From positions 1 to 12,244 of the forward strand of contig JAPOOQ010000217.1 of assembly GCA_026713345.1 (NCBI GenBank): 12,244 bases of DNA, read 5' to 3'. The notes under the pieces are model-generated. The model had not been told where the DNA came from. It made no database searches and saw only the letters and a program-made list of their open reading frames with translations. The first letter of the stretch is position 1, and the number at the start of each line of letters is the position of its first letter. This document shows positions 1 through 6,640 of this stretch, in pieces. Position numbers and translations under genes: made by a program. This DNA is from Gemmatimonadota bacterium. GTDB taxonomy: Bacteria > Gemmatimonadota > Gemmatimonadetes > Longimicrobiales > Gaopeijiaceae.

Positions 1-56
1 CGCTTGAGGGCGACTACGCCAGCCGGAACTTCTTCACCGTGTCCAGCGGTGACTAG
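1..56 (+). CDS. 3' end of an unidentified protein (partial)
   Basis: The frame starting at base 3 is open from the window edge to a TAG at 54-56 and encodes the tail LEGDYASRNFFTVSSGD. The composition (acidic, aromatic, no arginine runs) looks like a genuine protein end, whereas the other frames here give arginine- or proline-rich filler. Only 17 residues are visible, so no family can be named. The gene lies on the same strand as the two small genes that follow, so it may be the first visible member of that string. Confidence 0.4.
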   Translation, partial: LEGDYASRNFFTVSSGD

Positions 57-144
57 CGGCGCAGGCTGGCGCCGGGCTGGAACCAGGAGGATCCGCCGCC
101 GGCTCCGGAGCTTTCGGGGCCGGCGGCGCTCTCGCGTCCGAGCA

Positions 145-477
145 GTGAGCACTCTCAAGGTCAAGTACCCCGGTCGGCAGGAAGCCGGCAGCATCGGCAC
201 GCGGAGCAAGCGCCGGAGAAGTTCGGGACCCCGGCGGGCGCCGACCGGCCTCCGCTTGCGCCGCCTCCCCTTCCGCCTCCTCCGCTGGGTCGCGCTGGTC
301 ATCATCCTCGCAGCCGTCCCCTTCTTCCTCCTCATCCGGGGCGGCGTCTTCGCCTACCACCAGTGGGGACTCGGCGCGTGGCCGTCGCTGGCGGTCTCGG
401 CTGCGGCCACCGCACTCCTCCTTGCTCTCTACGCCTGGGCCATGGGCCGCCGCATCCGCGCACAGGGAAGGGGCTGA
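145..477 (+). CDS. small two-helix membrane protein, function unknown
   Basis: About 110 residues. A strongly basic N-terminal half (residues about 10-45, rich in Arg and Lys) is followed by two hydrophobic segments: residues about 50-67 (VALVIILAAVPFFLLI) and about 77-99 (WPSLAVSAAATALLLALYAW). It ends in a short basic tail, as expected for an inner-membrane protein with its charged ends inside. I chose the GTG at 145 because the peptide before it is arginine-rich read-through unlike a normal N-terminus. No good Shine-Dalgarno precedes this GTG, and another in-frame GTG at 49, overlapping the previous stop, is possible. A clear AGGAGG at 85-90 has no ATG, GTG or TTG start at useful spacing in this frame. 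The next gene begins 8 bases after this stop, so the two are probably co-transcribed. I do not recognise a family and assign no function. Confidence 0.55.
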   Translation: MSTLKVKYPGRQEAGSIGTRSKRRRSSGPRRAPTGLRLRRLPFRLLRWVALVIILAAVPFFLLIRGGVFAYHQWGLGAWPSLAVSAAATALLLALYAWAMGRRIRAQGRG

Positions 478-485
478 AATGGCTG

Positions 486-893
486 ATGACCCGCGGCGCG
501 GCGGCCATCGGCATCGCCTACGTCGCCTACTCGCTCGTCTATGTGGGCGGTGCCAACGTCAAGTCGGAGGAGGTGCGGGCCGAGTATGCCGCGCTCCACC
601 CGCTATTGCGCGTGGCCGCGAGCACGCTGATCCTCGCCGACCCCGAGGCCGTGATCACCGACGCCGGTCGCACCCCCGACTTCTACCGGCGAATGGGGCT
701 TTCGCCCAACGAGAGCTCACTCCACTTCGAGCAGGACGACGGCTTTGTGCACGCCCTGGACCTCCGCACCATCGACCGTCCCGAGTGGCGGAACCGAGCC
801 GTAGAGCTGGCGTTCTGGGCGCTGGGTTTCCACTCGCTGCGGCACAAGGGGACCGCGGATCACCTGCATGTGTCGCTGAGGCTGCCCGGGTAG
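486..893 (+). CDS. membrane-anchored protein with His/Asp-rich C-terminus, possibly M15-like
   Basis: 135 residues from the ATG at 486; a GGAAGGGG Shine-Dalgarno lies at 466-473, inside the end of the previous gene. Residues 4-22 form one hydrophobic segment, a likely N-terminal anchor or uncleaved signal, with the rest outside the cytoplasm. The C-terminal half holds SSLHFEQDDGFVHALDLRT (about 78-95) and GTADHLHVSL (about 122-131), with His80, His89, Asp92, His126 and His128. A His..Asp pair followed by a late HxH resembles the zinc-site pattern of D-Ala-D-Ala carboxypeptidase-type (M15) enzymes, but the usual SxHxxGxAxD spacing is absent. The peptidase idea is therefore weak, and unknown function is the safe call. 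The CTG at 474 or 483 are alternative starts. A longer frame beginning at 363 would overlap the previous gene by more than 100 bases and is unlikely. Confidence 0.6.
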   Translation: MTRGAAAIGIAYVAYSLVYVGGANVKSEEVRAEYAALHPLLRVAASTLILADPEAVITDAGRTPDFYRRMGLSPNESSLHFEQDDGFVHALDLRTIDRPEWRNRAVELAFWALGFHSLRHKGTADHLHVSLRLPG

Positions 894-978
894 GGCTGGA
901 GTGCCGCGTAACGCTACTCCCCATACATCTCCGTGATCAGCCGCCGGAGCTGCGGGAAATTGACAAGTCTGGATTACA

Positions 979-997
979 TAATGTCATGTAGACATTA
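979..997. promoter_or_regulatory. 19-bp inverted repeat, candidate protein-binding site
   Basis: TAATGTC and GACATTA form perfect 7-bp arms around the 5-base spacer ATGTA. The arms are AT-rich, so this is a poor RNA hairpin but a plausible operator for a dimeric repressor. It sits between two gene ends rather than at an obvious start, so its target is unclear. Confidence 0.4.
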
Positions 998-1016
998 CGT
1001 TCAGACAGAGGAATAC

Positions 1017-1039
1017 CATGTAATTACCGTAATTACGTG
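1017..1039. promoter_or_regulatory. 23-bp near-perfect palindrome built on a doubled GTAATTAC
   Basis: GTAATTAC, itself an 8-bp palindrome, occurs at 1020-1027 and again at 1029-1036 with one C between. The whole is a palindrome centred on base 1028, and with the flanking CAT and GTG 22 of the 23 bases form a palindrome apart from one mismatched pair and the centre. In such GC-rich DNA this is striking and suggests an operator. It lies 23 bp after the 979-997 inverted repeat. Confidence 0.4.
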
Positions 1040-1125
1040 ACAGGCCCGCGTCAACGCTTGGGAAGTTCGCCCACGGGCTCCCGAGGCCCGCGTTGCAAGG
1101 CGAGCCTGCGGACGTCCACACCCCC

Positions 1126-2211
<1,086 letters not shown>

Positions 2212-2218
2212 CGTTCTC

Positions 2219-3538
2219 CTACCCTTCCTCTCTCTGAATCATCGCCGCCACGTCCTGCACCTCATCGAGCACCCTGAGCAGGTTCCCGCTCCAGAGCATG
2301 GCGATCTCTTCCTCCGTGTATCCGCGCCGCACCAGTTCCAGCGTCACGTTGAACGTTTCCGACGCGTCATTCCATCCCTCCACGCCGCCTCCCCCGTCGA
2401 AGTCGGAGCTGATTCCGACATGCTCGAGGCCGATCAGATTGACCATGTAGTCGATGTGATCCACGAAGTCCGCGACGTTGACGCGCCCGGGCACGCCCGC
2501 CGCTTCCGCCCGCTCGAGGGCCACACGCTGCACCTCGCCCATCTTCTCCCGGTAGGCGTCGCGCTCGTCCATTCCGAGCCGGAACATCTGCCCTCGCCCG
2601 AGGATCTCGAAGTCCATCTCGGCCGCGACCTCCGCCTCGAACCCGGCCAGCACATCGCGGCGCGCCGTGGCCTTGTCGGTGCTGACGAAGCTGCCGAGCG
2701 CCACCGCCTGCACGACGCCCCCATTCCCGGCGATCGCACGCAGCGTCTCGTCGTCCAGGTTGCGGCTCACGTCGCTGAGCGCGCGCGCCGAGGAGTGCGA
2801 CGCCATGATCGGCGCGCGGGTGAGCTCGAGCGTCTGCATGATTGACTCCTTCGACGGGTGCGAGATGTCGATCATGATCCCCAGCCGGTTCATTTCGGCG
2901 ACCGCCTCGCGTCCCATCTCGCTGAGGCCGTTGTGCAGCCATTCGCCGGTCTGCTCGCCGGAGTGGGCATCGGAGAGCTGGCTCGGGCCGGTGTGCGCGA
3001 GCGACATGTAGCGCGCGCCGCGGTTGTAGAACTCCTCGACGCGCCCGATGTCGGTCCCCAGCGGATAGGCGTTCTCCACGCCGATCATCGCGACCATCTT
3101 CCCCTCGCCCATGATCCGGCGCACGTCGTCGGAGGTCAGCGCCAGCTCGATCTGCCCGGGCGCGTACTCGTTCACCAGCCGGTGGATCGCGTCGAACTTG
3201 TCGACCGCGTTCTCGTAGGCCGACGCGTACCCCTCCTCGTTGAGCAGACCCTGGGAGGTGTAGACGACGAACCAGGCCACATCGAGCCCACCCGCCGCCA
3301 TCTTCGGCAGCGTGACCTGGCTGGGCAGATCCATCGTGTAGTTGCGCTCGGCGGTGAAGTTGGCGGTGCTGATGTCGTCGTGCGTGTCCAGCGTGATGAC
3401 CCGTTCGTGGATCTCCTGGGCGCGCGCGATCAGCTCTTCCTCGGTCTCCTCGGCCGGCGCAGCGTCCTCGCCGGGGGCACAGGCGGCGGCCGCGAGGGCG
3501 AGGGCCAGTGTGGGGAGGATGCGACTGCGAATGATCAT
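2219..3538 (-). CDS. M19 membrane dipeptidase (renal dipeptidase family) lipoprotein
   Basis: 439 residues from the ATG at 3538, which has GGAG nine bases upstream. This start puts a short signal peptide (MIIRSRILPTLALALAAAAC) at the N-terminus, with a lipobox-like AAAC and Cys20 as the lipidation site. An acidic linker follows (about 23-36). An earlier in-frame start at 3604 would bury the signal peptide behind 22 residues and is rejected. Metal-binding motifs of the M19 zinc dipeptidases are all present: His53 and Asp55 in LDTHDDIS, Glu155 in IGVENAY, His227 in IDISHPS, His248 in ASHSSAR, and Asp379 in GISSDFDG. The family hydrolyses dipeptides and related amide bonds, including D-amino-acid dipeptides in bacterial members. 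A periplasmic, membrane-tethered peptide-scavenging role is likely. It is the first gene of a two-gene operon with the DUF3500 protein and is probably driven from the divergent region before the cupin gene. Confidence 0.93.
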   Translation of the reverse strand: MIIRSRILPTLALALAAAACAPGEDAAPAEETEEELIARAQEIHERVITLDTHDDISTANFTAERNYTMDLPSQVTLPKMAAGGLDVAWFVVYTSQGLLNEEGYASAYENAVDKFDAIHRLVNEYAPGQIELALTSDDVRRIMGEGKMVAMIGVENAYPLGTDIGRVEEFYNRGARYMSLAHTGPSQLSDAHSGEQTGEWLHNGLSEMGREAVAEMNRLGIMIDISHPSKESIMQTLELTRAPIMASHSSARALSDVSRNLDDETLRAIAGNGGVVQAVALGSFVSTDKATARRDVLAGFEAEVAAEMDFEILGRGQMFRLGMDERDAYREKMGEVQRVALERAEAAGVPGRVNVADFVDHIDYMVNLIGLEHVGISSDFDGGGGVEGWNDASETFNVTLELVRRGYTEEEIAMLWSGNLLRVLDEVQDVAAMIQREEG

Positions 3539-3650
3539 GTCGGGCTGCTCCGATGCTCCGGTGTGACTCCGGGACTGGCCGTGCGCTGCACTGGGCCTGA
3601 CCACTTCGATTCAAGATAGGCGCCTGCCGGCTCCGTCGCACGGGGGAAGA

Positions 3651-3680
3651 GTGTTATCACGCGATGCCGGGGTGTTATCA
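3651..3680 (+). repeat. GTGTTATCA direct repeat, 21-bp period
   Basis: GTGTTATCA occurs exactly at 3651-3659 and 3672-3680. The 21-bp distance is two helical turns, so both copies face the same side of the DNA, as in tandem activator or repressor sites. The second copy contains the candidate -10 TATCAT of the cupin gene, and the first falls near its -35 position. Confidence 0.5.
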
Positions 3681-3716
3681 TCCGTAGCCTTCCGCATCAC
3701 AGCAGAGCCGCGAAGA

Positions 3717-3732
3717 CGTTTCAGCTGAAACG
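3717..3732. promoter_or_regulatory. 16-bp perfect palindrome CGTTTCAGCTGAAACG
   Basis: The two 8-base halves are perfect reverse complements with no spacer. It ends 21 bases before the cupin ATG. The lack of a loop and of a T-run argues for a dimeric repressor operator rather than a terminator. The regulator is not encoded in this window. Confidence 0.5.
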
Positions 3733-3753
3733 CCCCTCGAACTAACGGGCACC

Positions 3754-4077
3754 ATGGGAATCATCGACTCCACCCGCCAGCGCCGCTTTTCGCCCGAGAA
3801 GATGCAGAAGCTCAACCTCTTCGAGACCGATCAGATGTTCTGCGACGTCTATTGCCTGCGGCCGGGCCAGGCCCAGCACGTCCATACCCACGCGGGCGCG
3901 ACCAAGTGCTACTATGTGATCGAGGGCGAGGGCCGCTTCACGGTGGGGGACTGGAGCGGGAGCCTGGGTCCCGGCGCGGTGGCCTGGTCGGAGCCGGACG
4001 AACCGCACGGCGTGGCCAACGAGTCGAAGGGCGACCTGGTCCTGCTGGTGGCGATGGCGCCGAACCCGAACCGGTAG
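3754..4077 (+). CDS. single-domain cupin (cupin_2) protein
   Basis: 107 residues, the usual length of a stand-alone cupin. Cupin motif 1 is visible as PGQAQHVHTHAGATKCYYVIEGEG (residues 37-60), with metal-ligand candidates His42, His44 and His46. The Glu normally found a few residues after the HxH is replaced by Thr50-Lys51, so the metal site is not canonical. Motif 2 is visible as PGAVAWSEPDEPHGVAN, which keeps the final His and the Asn. There is no signal peptide, so the protein is cytoplasmic. The substrate cannot be predicted: small cupins include isomerases, oxygenases and ligand sensors. The gene is transcribed alone. It converges with the lipid operon, whose last stop codon lies 17 bases away, and there is no recognisable terminator in that gap. 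Confidence 0.88.
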   Translation: MGIIDSTRQRRFSPEKMQKLNLFETDQMFCDVYCLRPGQAQHVHTHAGATKCYYVIEGEGRFTVGDWSGSLGPGAVAWSEPDEPHGVANESKGDLVLLVAMAPNPNR

Positions 4078-4094
4078 GCAAGCGCCCGCGCAAG

Positions 4095-5465
4095 CTAGAG
4101 CTGGACGAGCCACCGCAGGCTGGCAACAAGCGCGGCCAACGCGGCCAGCGCGGCAAAGGTGGGATTGATCGCGGCGGTGCGCACCGGCGGTCCGTAGATT
4201 CGCGGCATCAGAGGGTAGAACATCGCGGCCGCCACACAGAGGGCTGACAGGCCGAGACCGAGGTCGACCAGGAGACCCGGGGCATCCGGTCCGGTGGCGC
4301 CCGGCTCGACGCCCCCGACGAAGGCAATGAGCAGGACCGGGACATAGGTGAGGATCCAGCCGAACCCGATGTTGCCGAGCACGAGCGGGAAGCGTGGTCC
4401 GCCGTCCGGCTGGCGGCCGATTCGTGAGACCCCGAACAGGGTGAGCTGGGCGGCGAACGAGGCCGTGAAGGGGATGAGGAGCCACCCAATCCCGGTGACG
4501 GAGTGGAGGAACAGCCAGAACAGGCCGGTGCCCACCACCGAGAGCATCGAGTACACCGTGTGCGAACGACGCTCGGAGGAGCGTGGGCGGAACACGGTCT
4601 GGGAGAGGAAGAAGACCGCCGGCCCGAGGAGCCACAGCCAACCGCCCAGCAGGACAGTGGTGTAGCCGAAGAGTCCGCATCCGATCAGCGCGCTGTCGTC
4701 GAGCTTGCTGCGGCCGCGCCAGGCCAGCGCGAACGCCGTCAGAACCACGGCAATCCCCAGCAGAACGAGGAGACTCCCGGCGTCTTCCCCCAGGTAGAGG
4801 CGCAGAAACGCGTGGGCGCCGAGGGGGATGAAAAGGTTGTCGAGTCCACGCCACGCCACGCACTCGAGCATCATCACGAGGAAGGCGAGGATCGTCGCGA
4901 TGAGCACGGCCTCCGCGCGTCCCGTGTCGGTCAGGAGCAGGAGCGGAAGGTGGGCGCTGAAGAAGGCCACCAGGAAGAAGGCGAGCGAACCCTCGATACT
5001 CTTGATGCCGTCCGAAGTCTGGTACCGAAGTTGTCCATAGCGGAGGCCCACCAGCGCCGCGACGGCATCAGCCAGCGTAAGCATCAGGATCGGGACGACG
5101 TAGAGCAGCCAGTCGCCTTGACTGAGGACAAAGAGGAGAGTGACGGCGATGGGGAAGTAGATCTCGCCCAGGCTCTCCCGTCCGACTCCGTCCATGACCG
5201 TCCCCACCCCCCGGCGCAGCCATCGAATCGAGCGCATGGCCACCATCACGCCGCACGCGACGACGGCCAGCACGATCATCGGCCACGCCCGGTCGAAGAC
5301 CCACGGCATGGGAAGTACGACCAGCCCCATCCCCACATGGACTCCCTTGCGCAGCACCTCGGGGTGGAACCGGCCCCACTTTTCGGCCGCCTTGAGACCG
5401 ACCAGGAGGAGCCCCAGCGCGGCGAGGACGGCCGTCATGGCGAGGAGGTTGGCAAAGAACGTCAT
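4095..5465 (-). CDS. phytol/dolichol-kinase-like membrane protein with extra C-terminal membrane half
   Basis: 456 residues, almost all hydrophobic helices. Residues 1-225 match the CTP-dependent polyprenol kinase family (phytol kinase VTE5, dolichol kinase SEC59): LRKGVHVGMGL at 38-48, RESLGEIYFPI at 96-106, LADAVAALVGLRYG at 131-144, KSIEGSLAFF at 155-164, and RGLDNLFIPLGAHAFL at 206-221. The family phosphorylates long-chain isoprenoid alcohols in the membrane. Residues 226-456 are an additional half with about six helices. The segment with YTTVLLGGWLWLLGPAVFF (268-286) recalls the start of DUF92 proteins, the family of the plant phytyl-phosphate kinase VTE6, but that resemblance is weak and I do not see its DT.SE-type motif. 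The ATG overlaps the upstream DUF3419 gene in an ATGA, so translation is coupled. This is the last gene of the operon. It likely phosphorylates, or otherwise handles, a lipid alcohol made by the operon. Confidence 0.82.
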   Translation of the reverse strand: MTFFANLLAMTAVLAALGLLLVGLKAAEKWGRFHPEVLRKGVHVGMGLVVLPMPWVFDRAWPMIVLAVVACGVMVAMRSIRWLRRGVGTVMDGVGRESLGEIYFPIAVTLLFVLSQGDWLLYVVPILMLTLADAVAALVGLRYGQLRYQTSDGIKSIEGSLAFFLVAFFSAHLPLLLLTDTGRAEAVLIATILAFLVMMLECVAWRGLDNLFIPLGAHAFLRLYLGEDAGSLLVLLGIAVVLTAFALAWRGRSKLDDSALIGCGLFGYTTVLLGGWLWLLGPAVFFLSQTVFRPRSSERRSHTVYSMLSVVGTGLFWLFLHSVTGIGWLLIPFTASFAAQLTLFGVSRIGRQPDGGPRFPLVLGNIGFGWILTYVPVLLIAFVGGVEPGATGPDAPGLLVDLGLGLSALCVAAAMFYPLMPRIYGPPVRTAAINPTFAALAALAALVASLRWLVQL

Positions 5466-6640
5466 GTCGACGCGGCCTCTTGACCGGGCGCCGGTCGGCT
5501 GGCTGTATGGCTTCCCATATCAACTGTATGGCTTGCCATACCGGCCTTCATCCTCTCAACCACGAACCGGCTGTAGAAGAACGCCTTGTCCTGAAGGTGA
5601 AGCCGCTCCGCGAGCTCTTCGTCCGGAACGAGGGCATGCGCCAACTCGTGCGGCCGGCTGCGTGGCACCAGCATGTTCCAGTAGGCCAACCGGGCCCCGT
5701 TGCGGGAGTGTGCGACCAGGGTGGAGAGCAGCTGGTGGAAGCTTTCGTCGGACATGTATTCGAAGATGTCGCTCAGGTTGAAGCAATCGAAACGCAGCCC
5801 GGGCTCGGAGGCGAGAAGCTGTTCGATCGACAGGGGGTGCCATTCGAGCCGGTCCAGGTTCTGCCGAATGGCGTCGAAGTTCTCGCTGCGCAGGGCGTGG
5901 GGGAGGGCGGTGGTGTGGCGTCCGGTCAGGATCCACTGGAGGTAGGGATTGGCCGCGGGATCGAGCTCTGTGAGGGCGTGCCTGGCCCGCGCCAGGATCC
6001 GCTCGGCGACCGAACCCTCCACGTAACGGAAGAATGCCGGATCGCGCCCCATCCTGCCCATCACGAAACGGGAGAAGAAGATTCGAAACAGGAGACGCCA
6101 GCGCCGGTTGTCCCAGCTGCGGGCGTAGAAACGGCGGCGCTCTTCCAGTGTGCCGCCGGCCAGGAGACGGTCGACGCGGCTGCGAGGGTGGATCCACGGC
6201 ACCACCCTGGTGCGAAACACCTCGAAGTAGCGCTCGAATTTGCCGGCGGCGCCGATCCCGGCCCGAACGAGTTCCGGATGGGCGTCCCAGAAGGCTCGTG
6301 CCTCGCTGTCGAGCGCGCCCCGGCAACGCCGGTAGAGCGCCTCCCGGTCGCCGCATTCGCGTGAACCGACGAGTTGCAGGAGTTCGTCGTGCTCGAGCGC
6401 TCGGTAGGCGGCGACGCGCAGCGCGAGGCAGGCGAGTTGCGCCGGGTTCATGTCGACGGCGATCACGCGCGCCGGGCCGCGCGAGAGGAGCGAGAGCGAG
6501 TTGTCCCCCGCCGAAGCGATCGACAGGCAGACGTCTCCTTCGCCGACATCGAGGGCCTCCAGCAGGATGTCGGCGTCCTCCCAGCACTGCGCATAGCGGA
6601 CGAACGAGAAGTCGGCGCGCCCGGCGGCTTCGGTGCTCAC
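5462..6640 (-). CDS. DUF3419 family, BtaA-like SAM 3-amino-3-carboxypropyltransferase
   Basis: 392 residues. The N-terminus FVRYAQCWEDADILLEAL (13-30) and the Rossmann SAM-binding stretch CLSIASAGDNSLSLL (38-52), then VIAVDMNPAQLACLALRVAA (59-78), are the signatures of DUF3419. Its best-known member is BtaA, which transfers the 3-amino-3-carboxypropyl group of SAM to the free hydroxyl of diacylglycerol on the way to betaine lipids. A downstream DCFNLSDIFEYMSD (about 286-299) is also typical. BtaA needs BtaB to trimethylate its product, and no BtaB is present. The acceptor here may therefore be different or the product unmethylated. The start is GTG at 6640, in a GTGA overlap with the phosphotransferase gene. 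The C-terminal tail contains a seven-residue duplication (GMASHTV then DMGSHTA). The protein is presumably cytoplasmic and membrane-associated. The family call is firm, but the substrate is inferred. Confidence 0.9.
   Translation of the reverse strand: MSTEAAGRADFSFVRYAQCWEDADILLEALDVGEGDVCLSIASAGDNSLSLLSRGPARVIAVDMNPAQLACLALRVAAYRALEHDELLQLVGSRECGDREALYRRCRGALDSEARAFWDAHPELVRAGIGAAGKFERYFEVFRTRVVPWIHPRSRVDRLLAGGTLEERRRFYARSWDNRRWRLLFRIFFSRFVMGRMGRDPAFFRYVEGSVAERILARARHALTELDPAANPYLQWILTGRHTTALPHALRSENFDAIRQNLDRLEWHPLSIEQLLASEPGLRFDCFNLSDIFEYMSDESFHQLLSTLVAHSRNGARLAYWNMLVPRSRPHELAHALVPDEELAERLHLQDKAFFYSRFVVERMKAGMASHTVDMGSHTASRPAPGQEAAST
5503..5541 (+). repeat. two 18-bp near-identical palindromic units, 21-bp period, inside the DUF3419 gene end
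   Basis: CTGTATGGCTTCCCATAT (5503-5520) and CTGTATGGCTTGCCATAC (5524-5541) differ at two positions. The second unit contains GTATGGC-TT-GCCATAC with perfect 7-bp arms, and the first keeps five of the arm pairs. The 21-bp period equals both seven codons and two helical turns, so it may be either a heptapeptide duplication at the protein's C-terminus or a pair of protein-binding sites. The units start 38 bases upstream of the next ATG. Confidence 0.55.

Larger units (their letters stand above)
894..1125. other. convergent intergenic region with an AT-rich island
   Basis: This lies between a + strand gene ending at 893 and a - strand gene ending at 1126. No convincing ORF is present. Bases about 955-1040 are markedly richer in A+T than everything around them and hold two inverted repeats, listed separately. 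A perfect -35-like TTGACA lies at 960-965, but no good -10 follows at 16-18 bp, so I do not call a promoter. The 10-mer AGGCCCGCGT occurs twice, at 1042-1051 and 1084-1093, 42 bp apart. No stem followed by a T-run was found, so the terminators for the two converging genes are not identified. Confidence 0.6.
3539..3753. promoter_or_regulatory. divergent control region between dipeptidase and cupin genes
   Basis: These 215 bases separate two divergently oriented genes and must hold both promoters unless the cupin gene is driven from elsewhere. A TATCAT at 3676-3681 is a fair -10 candidate for the cupin gene, but the matching -35 position is not consensus-like. A TATCTT on the minus strand (3613-3618) is a weaker candidate for the dipeptidase gene. 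The region holds a 21-bp-spaced direct repeat and a 16-bp palindrome, listed separately. The cupin ATG has only a weak Shine-Dalgarno (GGGC). Confidence 0.5.

Noticed and set aside
4..477. Long frame starting at base 4 for the first small membrane protein
   Set aside because: Its first 47 residues are arginine- and proline-rich filler overlapping the tail of the previous gene, and its nominal start is only the window edge; the GTG at 145 (or 49) is more plausible.
960..988. Promoter with a perfect TTGACA -35 box
   Set aside because: No acceptable -10 lies 16-18 bp downstream, and any transcript would run antisense into the DUF3500 gene.
3605..3641. Dipeptidase start at 3604
   Set aside because: It would place 22 polar residues before the signal peptide; the ATG at 3538 has a Shine-Dalgarno and a lipoprotein signal directly after it.
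2367..3641. Long open frames opposite or offset to the large genes, e.g. 2858-3619 (+), 8434-9357 (+), 10228-11715 (+)
   Set aside because: They are typical GC-rich shadow frames with biased His/Arg/Ala/Pro composition, no motifs, and complete overlap with well-supported genes.
4078..4094. Bidirectional terminator between cupin and kinase genes
   Set aside because: The 17-base gap holds a GCAAGC direct repeat but no stem-loop with a T-run.
5503..5541. CRISPR or REP-type array
   Set aside because: Only two short units inside a coding frame with a 3-base spacer; too few and too close for an array.
5462..6640. Standard betaine-lipid (DGTS) synthesis locus
   Set aside because: No BtaB methyltransferase is fused or adjacent, so only the BtaA-like first step is supported.
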